Part shown: positions 28,485 to 37,131 of the stretch, piece by piece
Position numbering within the stretch: the stretch's first letter is position 1
Layout: every line of letters begins with the position of its first letter
Assembly: GCF_024195295.1 (NCBI RefSeq)
Contig: NZ_JAMFTH010000006.1
Coordinates: forward strand, 152,522-216,521
DNA: 64,000 nucleotides
Direction of reading: 5' to 3'
Origin: Gilvimarinus xylanilyticus
GTDB taxonomy: Bacteria; Pseudomonadota; Gammaproteobacteria; Pseudomonadales; Cellvibrionaceae
Translations under genes and position numbers: made by a program
Notes under the pieces: generated by a model
What the model was told of the DNA's origin: nothing
The model's input: only the letters and a program-made list of their open reading frames with translations
The model's database searches: none

Positions 28485-29001
28485 ACCCCTGCTTCTGTTG
28501 GCCGCAGTAGTGTTGAGTGGCTGTGGGGCTCAAGGTGATTTAACTGATCTGCGCGACTATATTGAAGAGACTAAGCGCCGACCCGCCAAGCAAATTGAGC
28601 CTTTACCGGTATTCAGTCCTCTGCCTCCGTTTAGTTACGCGGCATCGACGTTGCGCAGTCCGTTCGAGCGTCCCATTGAGGAGTTGGCCAGTGTAAAAGG
28701 TGGTAAGTCAGTAGAGCCGGATTTAACTCGGCCCAAAGAGTACTTGGAAAACTTCAGTATCACCAACATGATCATGGTGGGTACGGTGAACCAGGCTAAT
28801 ACTCAATGGGCTCTGATTGATACCGGGCCCGGCAGCCAGCGAAGTGTTGAGCCGGTTACCATCGGTAACTACATGGGACGCAATCACGGTAGAGTGATAT
28901 CAGTGTCACCGACCCAGATTGAGGTGATGGAAATTGTTTCCGATGGCGATGACGGCTGGGTAGAACGTCCTCGTATTATCAAATTACAAGAAAAGGAATA
29001 G
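28474..29001 (+). CDS. pilP: Type IV pilus lipoprotein PilP
   Basis: Inner-membrane lipoprotein of 175 residues that links PilN/PilO to the secretin PilQ. The signal ends in the lipobox VLSGC with Cys about residue 18. A disordered linker precedes the C-terminal beta-sandwich domain (about residues 75-170). ATG 28474 is chosen over the GTG at 28465 because GGAGG ends eight bases before it and the resulting signal peptide MKNKPLLLLAAVVLSGC is standard. It overlaps pilO by 11 bases. Confidence 0.93.
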   Translation: MKNKPLLLLAAVVLSGCGAQGDLTDLRDYIEETKRRPAKQIEPLPVFSPLPPFSYAASTLRSPFERPIEELASVKGGKSVEPDLTRPKEYLENFSITNMIMVGTVNQANTQWALIDTGPGSQRSVEPVTIGNYMGRNHGRVISVSPTQIEVMEIVSDGDDGWVERPRIIKLQEKE

Positions 29002-29007
29002 GCGGTC

Positions 29008-31140
29008 ATGCGTGCTTTGTTCTTTATGGGGTGGAAAATGAAAAAGACACTCGTAGTGTTGTTGGTTTCCCTGTGGTCCTCTGCAGTGGCGGCGTCAAAC
29101 ATTGAGGACATCAGGTTTGCCGAGTTGCCAAATCAAAGCTTCGAGGTGCGCCTATCGTTTGACGATGCGCCTCCTGAGCCTCAGGGTTACACTATTGAGT
29201 CGCCCGCGCGTATTGTGCTCGATTTCCCTGATGTGGTTAGCGAGTTAGATGAAAAGCGCTATCCTCTCGCTTTTGATAATGGCAAAAGCGCCATGGTGTT
29301 GACCTCGGGCGATCGAACCCGTCTTATCTTAAACTTAGAACATTTAGCGACTTATAAAGCGTCGGTGGATGGTAACGCTTATGTGATAGAGGTTGGTTCA
29401 ACTGATCCCGGTGCCGCGGGCAGTAAACAAGTTAGTGCCACCGCCAAAGCGGTGAGTACTCAGTCGAGCTCCGACGGGCGCGCTGTGACGGCGGTGGATT
29501 TTCGTCGTGGCGAGAGTGGCGAAGGTCGCATTATTGTGGATTTGTCCAACACCAGCATTGGCGCCAACATGCGCGACACGGCCGAAGGCTTGCAAGTGCG
29601 TTTCAGAAACACACACCTGCCCTCCGAGCTGCGCCGTCGTCTGGATGTCATTGATTTTGCGACTCCGGTTAGCATTATTTCCGCCGAAAACGACAATGGC
29701 GATGCCGTATTGGATGTGACGGCCAAGGGTAACTACGATTACTTAGCCTATCAAACCGACAATACCTATGTTATTAGCGTTAAGCCGTTAACCGAGGCGG
29801 AAAAAGCGCAGAAAGAGCGCGAATTTGAATACACGGGTTCGCGTCTGTCGTTTAACTTTCAGGACATTGAAGTTCGTGCGGTATTGCAAATTATCGCCGA
29901 TTTTACCGAGCTCAACCTAGTGGCGTCTGACACTGTTCAAGGCCGTATTACCCTGCGCCTGGACAATGTGCCCTGGGATCAGGCTCTGGATATGGTCTTG
30001 AAAACCAAAGGTCTGGATAAGCGTCAGGTGGGCAATGTTTTAATGGTGGCGCCTGCCGCTGAAATTGCCGAGCGCGAGCGCCAGGAACTATCGACCAAGC
30101 GTCAGCTTGAAGAGCTTGCGCCGCTGCGTACCGAATATATCCGTATCAGCTACGCCAGCGCTGAAGAGGTCTTCAATATTGCTATGGGTGGTGAAAGTGC
30201 CAGCCGTGGCGACTCGCAGGGTGGAAGCTATTCGCTGTTGTCCGATCGCGGTCATGCGGTTGTCGATACTCGCACCAATTCGATTATTGTTACCGATACG
30301 GCCGACCGAGTGACCGAATTCAAACGCTTGCTGCAAGAAATCGATGTGCCGATCAAGCAGGTGATGATCGAAGCTCGTCTGGTAATTGCCAACAAAGACT
30401 TCCGTGAAGAGCTGGGTGTACGCTGGGGCGGTGTCGGTGCCAGCCTGGGCGATGATGCCATGTTTGAGGTGGGCGGTTCTACCGCGGCCCTTGATTCCAG
30501 TCCGGGTAGCCCGTTTGACTTTATCTATGGCGGCGGCAGCATGGATCTCAATGAGAACATGATGGTTGATATGGGCATTCAAAACCCTGTGGGCAGTATT
30601 GCTTTTGGTCTGTTGACCGACAACACCTATCTAGATTTAGAGTTGTCGGCGATGGAGTACAATGGCTACGCTGAAATTGTTTCTCAGCCCAAGGTTATTA
30701 CCGGGGACAAGCAGCAAGCTACCATCTCTACCGGTAGTGAAATTCCCTACCAAGAGGCCTCCGCCAGTGGTGCTACCGCAGCATCGTTTAAAGAGGTGGT
30801 GCTGGAGCTGGACGTGACGCCGCAGATCACTCCAGATAACAATATTATTATGGACTTGGCTATTAAGAAGGACTTATTGGCCGAGTTTAACCAAGAGTTT
30901 GCGGTGCCCATTATCGATATCACCCGTGTTAATACGAAAGTTTTGGTCAGCGATGGTCAGACCATTGTTTTGGGCGGGATCTTCGAAATGCAGCAGTTGA
31001 CCGGGGTGGATAAGGTGCCTTTCCTGGGGGATATTCCCTACTTGGGTCGCCTGTTCCGTCGCGATACCGTCAGCAGTGAGAAAAGTGAATTGCTGGTGTT
31101 TATTACACCGCGCATTATGGCTGACGAGTTGACAGAATAA
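29008..31140 (+). CDS. pilQ: Type IV pilus outer-membrane secretin PilQ
   Basis: Forms the outer-membrane pore for the pilus. The 710 residues include a signal peptide, two AMIN domains that bind peptidoglycan (about 30-130 and 155-255), a secretin/TonB short N-terminal domain (about 285-350), an N1 domain, and the C-terminal secretin core ending in VPFLGDIPYLGRLFRRDTV. The N-terminus is uncertain: a second ATG at 29038 begins MKKTLVVLLVSLWSSAVAAS, which is a cleaner signal peptide. Last of the pilMNOPQ genes; aroK begins four bases after its stop. Confidence 0.94.
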   Translation: MRALFFMGWKMKKTLVVLLVSLWSSAVAASNIEDIRFAELPNQSFEVRLSFDDAPPEPQGYTIESPARIVLDFPDVVSELDEKRYPLAFDNGKSAMVLTSGDRTRLILNLEHLATYKASVDGNAYVIEVGSTDPGAAGSKQVSATAKAVSTQSSSDGRAVTAVDFRRGESGEGRIIVDLSNTSIGANMRDTAEGLQVRFRNTHLPSELRRRLDVIDFATPVSIISAENDNGDAVLDVTAKGNYDYLAYQTDNTYVISVKPLTEAEKAQKEREFEYTGSRLSFNFQDIEVRAVLQIIADFTELNLVASDTVQGRITLRLDNVPWDQALDMVLKTKGLDKRQVGNVLMVAPAAEIAERERQELSTKRQLEELAPLRTEYIRISYASAEEVFNIAMGGESASRGDSQGGSYSLLSDRGHAVVDTRTNSIIVTDTADRVTEFKRLLQEIDVPIKQVMIEARLVIANKDFREELGVRWGGVGASLGDDAMFEVGGSTAALDSSPGSPFDFIYGGGSMDLNENMMVDMGIQNPVGSIAFGLLTDNTYLDLELSAMEYNGYAEIVSQPKVITGDKQQATISTGSEIPYQEASASGATAASFKEVVLELDVTPQITPDNNIIMDLAIKKDLLAEFNQEFAVPIIDITRVNTKVLVSDGQTIVLGGIFEMQQLTGVDKVPFLGDIPYLGRLFRRDTVSSEKSELLVFITPRIMADELTE

Positions 31141-31143
31141 CGA

Positions 31144-31656
31144 ATGAGTAACCAGCATGTCTTTCTTGTCGGCCCCATGGGGGTCGGCAAGTCCACTATA
31201 GGCCGTCTGCTGGCGGCCGAATTGAACCTCCCTTTCGTTGACACAGATCGATTAATTGAGGCCCGAACCGGAGCCGATATCCCCTGGATTTTTGATATGG
31301 AAGGCGAGCACGGCTTTCGTGATCGTGAATCCGCCGTGTTGCAGGAGCTTTGTGAAGGCGAGGTTGCCGTTATCGCCACCGGTGGCGGAATGGTCACTCG
31401 CGAGAAGAACTGCAAGCTTATGCGAGACTCGGGGTTTGTTTGTTTCCTTAGTGCGTCAGTCGATCAGTTGGTTGAGCGCACCTCGCGTGATCGCAAGCGG
31501 CCGCTTTTGCAAGTGGATGATCCACGTCAAAAAATCATTGATATTCTGACCGAGCGCGCCCCCCTGTACCGATCGGTCGCGAATGTCGAGGTTAATACCG
31601 ATCGGTTTAATCCCAAGGCTGTGGTACAGGAGATTGTTGCTGCATTAGGGCCCTAG
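31144..31656 (+). CDS. aroK: Shikimate kinase I
   Basis: Phosphorylates shikimate with ATP in the chorismate pathway. The 170-residue protein shows the P-loop [15 protein letters not shown], the substrate-binding DTDRLIE, the GGG segment [12 protein letters not shown] and the lid [13 protein letters not shown]. It directly follows pilQ (four bases) and precedes aroB by 65 bases, the conserved order of gammaproteobacteria. Confidence 0.95.
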   Translation: MSNQHVFLVGPMGVGKSTIGRLLAAELNLPFVDTDRLIEARTGADIPWIFDMEGEHGFRDRESAVLQELCEGEVAVIATGGGMVTREKNCKLMRDSGFVCFLSASVDQLVERTSRDRKRPLLQVDDPRQKIIDILTERAPLYRSVANVEVNTDRFNPKAVVQEIVAALGP

Positions 31657-31721
31657 GGCACCTCAAGCGCCCAAATGACTGTGATAAACTGCGCGAGTGT
31701 TTTTATTACGGTGCAATTGAT

Positions 31722-32810
31722 ATGAAGACCCTTCAAGTTGATTTGGGTGAGCGCAGTTACCCGATTTACATTGGCGAGCAGTTGCTTACTGACGCCCAAT
31801 GTTTTATTCCCCACATCAAAGGCAAACAGGTTTGCATCGTAACCAATGAGACGATTGCGCCCTTATATTTGCAACCTTTAAGCGACTTGCTCATTGATGC
31901 CGGCTTCACCTTAGAGACTGTGGTTCTACCCGATGGCGAAGCCCATAAAAACTTAGACACACTCAATCTGATTTTCGACAAGCTCTTGGGTTCCCGATTT
32001 AATCGCCAGGCGACACTCGTTGCCCTCGGTGGTGGCGTTGTGGGGGATATGACAGGGTTTGCAGCCGCCTCGTACCAGCGCGGTGTTAACTTTATTCAAG
32101 TCCCCACCACCTTATTGTCCATGGTTGATTCCTCCGTTGGCGGTAAGACCGGCGTAAACCATGCCTTGGGCAAAAATATGATAGGCGCCTTCTATCAGCC
32201 CCAAGCTGTGATTGCCGATGTCTCCGTACTTAGAAGTCTGCCGGTTCGCGAGCTTGCTGCGGGGGTCGCCGAAGTAATCAAATATGGTTTGATCTGCGAC
32301 GCAGAGTTTTTTGAGTGGCTGGAGGATAATATCGCCGCCGTTATGAGTGGGGATGCCCGGGCGCAAATATACAGTGTAGTGCGCTCATGTGAAGATAAAG
32401 CTCGAGTTGTGGCCGCCGATGAGCGCGAAGGTGGTATTCGGGCGATCCTGAATTTGGGGCATACTTTTGGCCATGCCATTGAAACGGCCCAAGGGTATGG
32501 TAACTGGTTGCACGGTGAGGCGGTGGCGACCGGGATGTTGATGGCGATCGACTTATCCTGCCGTATGGGGAAGGTCGAACGCACGGTTTACGAGCGGGCC
32601 GAGCGTTTGCTAAAGGCTGCAGAGCTGCCCACACGCAGCCCTAAAGATATGAGTAATGACCAGTTCCTAGCATTGATGGCGGTGGATAAAAAGGCATTGG
32701 ATGGTGGCCTGCGGCTGGTTTTAATGGAAGCGTTGGGGCAGGCTTATGTGACCGCGGACTTTGCTCATTCATTATTAGAGCAAACCCTAGATCACGCCCG
32801 CAATGGCTAA
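31722..32810 (+). CDS. aroB: 3-dehydroquinate synthase
   Basis: Converts DAHP to 3-dehydroquinate using NAD+ and a divalent metal, the second step of the shikimate pathway. Of 362 residues, [21 protein letters not shown] is the NAD-binding region, [22 protein letters not shown] the core motif, and [11 protein letters not shown] together with GEAVATGM carry the metal-binding histidines. ATG 31722 fits the family N-terminus. It lies between aroK and the damX-like gene. Confidence 0.96.
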   Translation: MKTLQVDLGERSYPIYIGEQLLTDAQCFIPHIKGKQVCIVTNETIAPLYLQPLSDLLIDAGFTLETVVLPDGEAHKNLDTLNLIFDKLLGSRFNRQATLVALGGGVVGDMTGFAAASYQRGVNFIQVPTTLLSMVDSSVGGKTGVNHALGKNMIGAFYQPQAVIADVSVLRSLPVRELAAGVAEVIKYGLICDAEFFEWLEDNIAAVMSGDARAQIYSVVRSCEDKARVVAADEREGGIRAILNLGHTFGHAIETAQGYGNWLHGEAVATGMLMAIDLSCRMGKVERTVYERAERLLKAAELPTRSPKDMSNDQFLALMAVDKKALDGGLRLVLMEALGQAYVTADFAHSLLEQTLDHARNG

Positions 32811-32840
32811 TGCTTAAGCAACCAACAGGTGGATGCAGCA

Positions 32841-34463
32841 ATGAATGATCCCAATTACTTTGATGCGCTAGGTTTGCATAAAGACCCTTTTGGTTCGGGC
32901 CCTGCGCCGGACTTATGGTCCGGTCTAGAGGCTCTGTCGCTCGAGGTGTTGCATACTGTTGAGTTTGTTGCTCCTGTCGCTGTGGTCGTTGGGCCGAGCG
33001 GAACGGGGAAAACCTCGCTCGCGACTGAATTGGCGGCTCGCCTGGAAAACTCCGGCGATACTCTGAGTTTAAGAGCTGCCAAGCTTAATAGCGAAAACCA
33101 GCTTTTGGGTGTGATTGCCGATTTCCTTGATTTGCCCGTGGATGCAGGGGCGCGCGCTGGAGAACTGTTGGTGCAAATTCGCTCGGCGATGACCGAAGGG
33201 CAGTTATACCTACTGATAGACGATGCCGATCTTTTGGGGGATGAGAGTCTTGCGCCTTTGATGAGTTTATTGCAGTCGTCGCGCGAGCTCCCGCCAATCC
33301 GGATTGTCTTGCTCTCCGCCAGGGACATTTCCTCCAGGTTGGATGGCTACGGGATGCCTGATATTGCCGTTCAGGATTTTTATATCCCGTTTATTGAGCT
33401 ACCCGAGGCCGCCGGTTTACTCCAGTTACGCGTTGAGCAAGCGGGCTACACCGGCGCCGATCCGCTATTTGATGAGTCTTTAGTCGAGCCGTGGTGGGAA
33501 GAGGCTGAGGGTAACTTTAACCGCCTTTTTGGCCAGGCAAAAATGTGGCTGCTGGAAGAAGCATTGAGTGCTCAGGAGCCGGCTTCGCCGAGTGAAAAGT
33601 CAGCTCCACGCTTACCGGTGGTCCATGTGGTCGCTGTGGCAGCGCTGATTGCCGGTTTGGGAATGGTGTACCTTTACAGTGGTGATACTGAGGAAGAAGG
33701 TGCAAATACCGGTGTTGATAAGCCGGTAGAAGGCGGGGTGAGTTTGCAGATCCCGCCGCAGCGTAAGGAAGTTGTTGGACCTGGTGTGAAGCAATCGGAG
33801 CCTGCAGGTTCAGTTGGGCCGAAGACTTCAGGTGCCCGGAACACTCTTCCTCAAAGTGCAGAAGGGGGAGGTGAAGATTTTGTATCAACGCAGACTGGTG
33901 AGCCTTTGTCGCGAGAGGTGGAAACCGGGGACTCTTTCTCGGCTGACGCTGTTCGACACATCGATCAGAATGCGGAAAAAAGTTTAACGCGTACGGCAAA
34001 AGATGCCACTACAGAAGAAGGTAGTAACAGTTCGACTCAGTTGTCTTCGGTTCGCGCTGCTGACGAGCTTCAAAGCCTGTCACAACCGGTAGCCACCGTT
34101 GAAGACAGTGGATTGGGGGCGGGGGGCGAAGCTGAAGCAGGTGGCCAGGTTAGACCCGCGAGCGCAAGTTATGAGTTTGATGAGTTGGAAATATTGTCTT
34201 GGCCCGAGAGCGATTACACTCTTCAGGTGCTGGGGGTTAGTAGTGAGGCTTCGGCGCGTAATTATATCGATGTTCAGGCGAATAAATCGCAGTTAGTGCT
34301 CTACACTACGGAGCGCGATGGAAAACCCTGGTTTGTGGTTTTGGCGGGACGTTACGCCAGTCGTGCCGATGCGAAGTCGGCGATTTCGGGATTGCCGGAT
34401 CGGCAGCAGAAGGCAAGCCCGTGGATTCGGTCGGTGGAGGCCATTCACGCCGCCATACGCTAG
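32841..34463 (+). CDS. damX: DamX-like AAA/SPOR-domain cell-division protein
   Basis: Membrane protein of 540 residues. The N-terminal half is an ExeA-like AAA domain with Walker A VGPSGTGKTSLATEL near residue 50 and Walker B YLLIDDADLL. One membrane helix (VVHVVAVAALIAGLGMVYLY) lies near residue 265. A long acidic, low-complexity periplasmic linker follows, and a SPOR domain ends the protein (about 455-535, beginning YTLQVLGVSSEASARNYI). DamX localises to the division septum through SPOR binding of peptidoglycan. ATG 32841 is chosen over the in-frame GTG 32829 because AGGTGGA is correctly spaced. The gene has the same place as its homologue between aroB and gltB in Pseudomonas. Confidence 0.85.
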   Translation: MNDPNYFDALGLHKDPFGSGPAPDLWSGLEALSLEVLHTVEFVAPVAVVVGPSGTGKTSLATELAARLENSGDTLSLRAAKLNSENQLLGVIADFLDLPVDAGARAGELLVQIRSAMTEGQLYLLIDDADLLGDESLAPLMSLLQSSRELPPIRIVLLSARDISSRLDGYGMPDIAVQDFYIPFIELPEAAGLLQLRVEQAGYTGADPLFDESLVEPWWEEAEGNFNRLFGQAKMWLLEEALSAQEPASPSEKSAPRLPVVHVVAVAALIAGLGMVYLYSGDTEEEGANTGVDKPVEGGVSLQIPPQRKEVVGPGVKQSEPAGSVGPKTSGARNTLPQSAEGGGEDFVSTQTGEPLSREVETGDSFSADAVRHIDQNAEKSLTRTAKDATTEEGSNSSTQLSSVRAADELQSLSQPVATVEDSGLGAGGEAEAGGQVRPASASYEFDELEILSWPESDYTLQVLGVSSEASARNYIDVQANKSQLVLYTTERDGKPWFVVLAGRYASRADAKSAISGLPDRQQKASPWIRSVEAIHAAIR

Positions 34464-34501
34464 TAGATGGCTCTTTCGATAGGCTATTAAAGTATGAATA
34501 T

Positions 34502-34529
34502 AAAAATCCCCGCTCCGGCGGGGATTTTT
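34502..34529. terminator. Bidirectional terminator between damX and the Ig-like lipoprotein gene
   Basis: A 12-bp stem AAAAATCCCCGC with GCGGGGATTTTT around a four-base loop, with A and T runs on either side. It ends the pil-aro-damX run and, on the other strand, the lipoprotein gene. Confidence 0.9.
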
Positions 34530-34558
34530 ATATCTGAAGTGAAATTATTTAATGTGGA

Positions 34559-36595
34559 TCAAGAATCGTCATCTTCGGGTTCGGGTATTTCCGAATGGAC
34601 ATCCACAGTGCGCGAGTATTTAGTTCCGTCTGGCATGGTGACTTCTACAATTACAATACCATCGGCTGCCTCTGAAGCATCAGCGCTAATCAATAGAAAG
34701 CCGCCGCCCGGCTCAGTGGACTTGGCCAGCTCGCCCTCGGGATTGACTACGGCTTCTACGCCTATGCTGGCGTCTGTATTGACGCTTACCTCAGTGCCGC
34801 CTGGGAGACCATTGCCGTTGCAGTCTGCCAGTAGAAAACGAATGCTTGTGCTGCTGCCAGGGTCTAGCTCAAGAGCGTTGGGGATGCCCCAGATAATTGG
34901 GTTGCGGTCGCAACTCATAATAAGCGTCAGCTCAGCCCGGGTCAGAACGGTATCGCGGCTGCATAGCCCCGCTGCGGCATCAGCTTCGCGGCACAGTGCG
35001 CCGTTATAGATGCCATCTCCGGGGATGTATTCATTGTCATCTCCAGCTGTAGTGGTGGCGATCTCTTCTCTGGCGCTATTGTATTTGCCGTCAAAGTTGC
35101 GATCGATATAAGGTGAGCCTAAATCGTCACAGCCATAGGCTGTAGAGCCTGTCTCGGAAGTTACGTGTGAGGCAGATCCGGAAACCGGTTCGGCGGCCAG
35201 GCAATTGATAGCCCTTCTGTTCGAGTCGCCACCGGGGCTGCTCGCGGTATAAAAGACGTCTTTATTAGGGTCATATAGCCCGTTGTTATTTACATCAATA
35301 AATGATTCGTTACCAATGGTGGTCGCAAGTATGCGTACGCGCCCGTCGCGGCAGTGGAACGCTGTGACAGGGCTTCCATTATCGCATATAAGTTTTGGCA
35401 TCTCGCTGTGATCGCTAGGGTCTTCTCTGTAAGGAGTAAACCCCATATCGGCTTCCGGTTTAGGCTCTTGTGATTGCCAAGTAACGCTACAGGACCCGTT
35501 AATGCCACCTTCGTTTTCTTCATCGCTAGAAGAGGATTGGGTTAAGCACGCAGACTCTATCGCACCGCCATGGGCAGTAAAATAGATAGGGGTGCCGTCT
35601 GGCACAGGGTTGTTGAAAGCATCGGCGGCGTTTACCGTGATCTGCGAGGTCACATTGACATAGTGCCAAGCGTTAGGGGTTAGATCACTCGCGGCAATAG
35701 TCATGCTGTTCTGGTCTGGCAGGCCGGTCGATACAACCAGCTCGCTCGACTGCGACGCAATACCTCCGTCAGTGATGGCGGTTATGCGAACGCTTGTGGG
35801 GGTGGTGCCAGACTGAACGGTTGTGGTTACGTAGCCATTGGCGCCAGAGGTGGCTGTATCGTTTACTAGCTCCAAGCCGCCTGCGGTAGTGCTTAGGGTA
35901 AAGTTCACCTCAACCCCTTTTACGGGGGCGCCAGTACTGCCGCGAACCTGAAAGCGAACTTCTGAGGCTTCTGCCGAGCCAGTGCCTTTCAGGGTAATAT
36001 AATTAGGGTTGGCGTCAACGTAAGAGATGCTGGTGACGGTGTCGGACTCAACTGTAATTGTGGTATTGGCGCTGATGACGCTGCCACCATAGGTGGTAGA
36101 AGCTTTGACCTGGTCTTCGCCAATACAGCCATTGGCGGTGTAACGAACGCTTGCTTGCCCATTGCTGGTCGAGATTACATTTGACGCACTGTCTTCGTTC
36201 TCATTACCTCCAGTAGCGCTTCCAATCGGAGCCAGCAAGGCTTCACCTGCTGCGATACATGGAGAGTTGAATGTAATTTGAGTGCTGTCCGTTATGAGTT
36301 GCCCGCCGTCGACCACATTGACAGTTAAGACCGTGTTGCCGCCTGCGGATAGTGCGTTGTCACCTATTTCGGTGCCAATTACTCCAGGCTCAAAGCTGTC
36401 GCCGCTACCTGAACCGATTTGGGCGATCTCATTGCCGGTGTCGCCACCGCCATTATCGCCGCCGCCATTTCCGTTTCCGTTGATGTCGTCCAGTGCGGTG
36501 CCGCTGCTGCCGCCGCCACAGGCCGCCAGGCCAGCGCACAGGGCAATAACCCCCGCAAGTTTTGAAGCTTGAGACCCGAGTGTAGTTATCCGCAT
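34559..36595 (-). CDS. Large Ig-like (Big-1/invasin-type) lipoprotein
   Basis: Predicted secreted lipoprotein of 678 residues. The signal peptide ends in a lipobox with Cys26 (AGLAAC), followed by a Gly/Asn-rich tether to about residue 55. Bacterial Ig-like segments follow: about 80-185, 190-290 (with GAPVKGVEVNFTLSTTAGG and PTSVRITAITDGG, typical of Big-1) and 295-375. Residues 430-530 contain Ca2+-binding-like loops (DVNNNGLYD from 434, DRNFDGKYN from 498) and several Cys that could form disulfides. A last Ig-like segment occupies about 560-670. It is transcribed opposite to its neighbours and interrupts the usual damX-gltB junction. Function unknown; adhesion or a surface role is plausible. 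Confidence 0.75.
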   Translation of the reverse strand: MRITTLGSQASKLAGVIALCAGLAACGGGSSGTALDDINGNGNGGGDNGGGDTGNEIAQIGSGSGDSFEPGVIGTEIGDNALSAGGNTVLTVNVVDGGQLITDSTQITFNSPCIAAGEALLAPIGSATGGNENEDSASNVISTSNGQASVRYTANGCIGEDQVKASTTYGGSVISANTTITVESDTVTSISYVDANPNYITLKGTGSAEASEVRFQVRGSTGAPVKGVEVNFTLSTTAGGLELVNDTATSGANGYVTTTVQSGTTPTSVRITAITDGGIASQSSELVVSTGLPDQNSMTIAASDLTPNAWHYVNVTSQITVNAADAFNNPVPDGTPIYFTAHGGAIESACLTQSSSSDEENEGGINGSCSVTWQSQEPKPEADMGFTPYREDPSDHSEMPKLICDNGSPVTAFHCRDGRVRILATTIGNESFIDVNNNGLYDPNKDVFYTASSPGGDSNRRAINCLAAEPVSGSASHVTSETGSTAYGCDDLGSPYIDRNFDGKYNSAREEIATTTAGDDNEYIPGDGIYNGALCREADAAAGLCSRDTVLTRAELTLIMSCDRNPIIWGIPNALELDPGSSTSIRFLLADCNGNGLPGGTEVSVNTDASIGVEAVVNPEGELAKSTEPGGGFLLISADASEAADGIVIVEVTMPDGTKYSRTVDVHSEIPEPEDDDS

Positions 36596-36880
36596 ATCTA
36601 TGGTCCTGATTTATCGGAATTGTTGTTGTTTACCGAACGGCCGCGAGCGAGTGCTCCCCCATTCTGGCCTTGTTGGTCGGTAAGTGTCGTGTAACAGGCG
36701 CGCTCAGGCGCCTGTTACACTGCTCCTGTGCCTAAATTAGCGCACTTTTCAAGCAGGATAAAGGCCTTGCGGGCGGAAAAAGCGGAATAGTGGCACATTT
36801 TTACAAATTCTTTTAATTTCAGGCCTTTGTTGTGGGTTTTGATTGTAGTTTCTTAGCTTTGTGGGGCTCTATGGGTCGTG
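36596..36880. promoter_or_regulatory. Intergenic region with a perfect inverted repeat (36689-36720)
   Basis: No gene is seen. GTGTAACAGGCGC (36689-36701) and GCGCCTGTTACAC (36708-36720) form a perfect 13-bp inverted repeat around GCTCAG, about 95 bases upstream of the lipoprotein ATG. There is no T run after it on either strand, so an operator or cruciform is more likely than a terminator. Confidence 0.5.
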
Positions 36881-36881
36881 T

Positions 36882-37058
36882 TTGTTGCATTTTTGGGCGA
36901 ACAGCCATAGTCTAGATGCTTCTATTTATACATGTCATACAACATCCATAACCCGCTGCGTTTAAGGCCCCTGGGCTCGCTTTTGCTTGCCTAAATGGGC
37001 GTCAGCGGGTAATATTCTGCGCCCATTTGCATAGCCCCTCTCGTCTAGGGGCTTTTTT
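36882..37058 (+). ncRNA. Candidate structured leader or small RNA ending in an intrinsic terminator, upstream of gltB
   Basis: A possible promoter (TTGTTG, 18 bases, CATAGT; 36882-36911) is followed by two mutually exclusive helices: ACCCGCTG (36951-36958) with CAGCGGGT (37003-37010), or AAATGGGCG (36993-37001) with CGCCCATTT (37020-37028). The terminator hairpin comes next at 37033-37058. GCCCCT (36967-36972) could also compete for the terminator's 3' arm. This is the architecture of a transcription attenuator for gltBD or of a separate small RNA. The structures are from inspection only. Confidence 0.4.
37033..37058 (+). terminator. Intrinsic terminator 73 bases before gltB
   Basis: AGCCCCT (37033-37039) pairs with AGGGGCT (37047-37053) and is followed by six T residues. 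No protein gene on the plus strand ends here, so it terminates a leader or small RNA. Confidence 0.75.
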
Positions 37059-37131
37059 GTCTGGCGTATTGCGTCGCTGAATACAGCGCGCTGTGCGAGA
37101 GTAAATCAGGTAATAAATTGAGAGACAGCCT

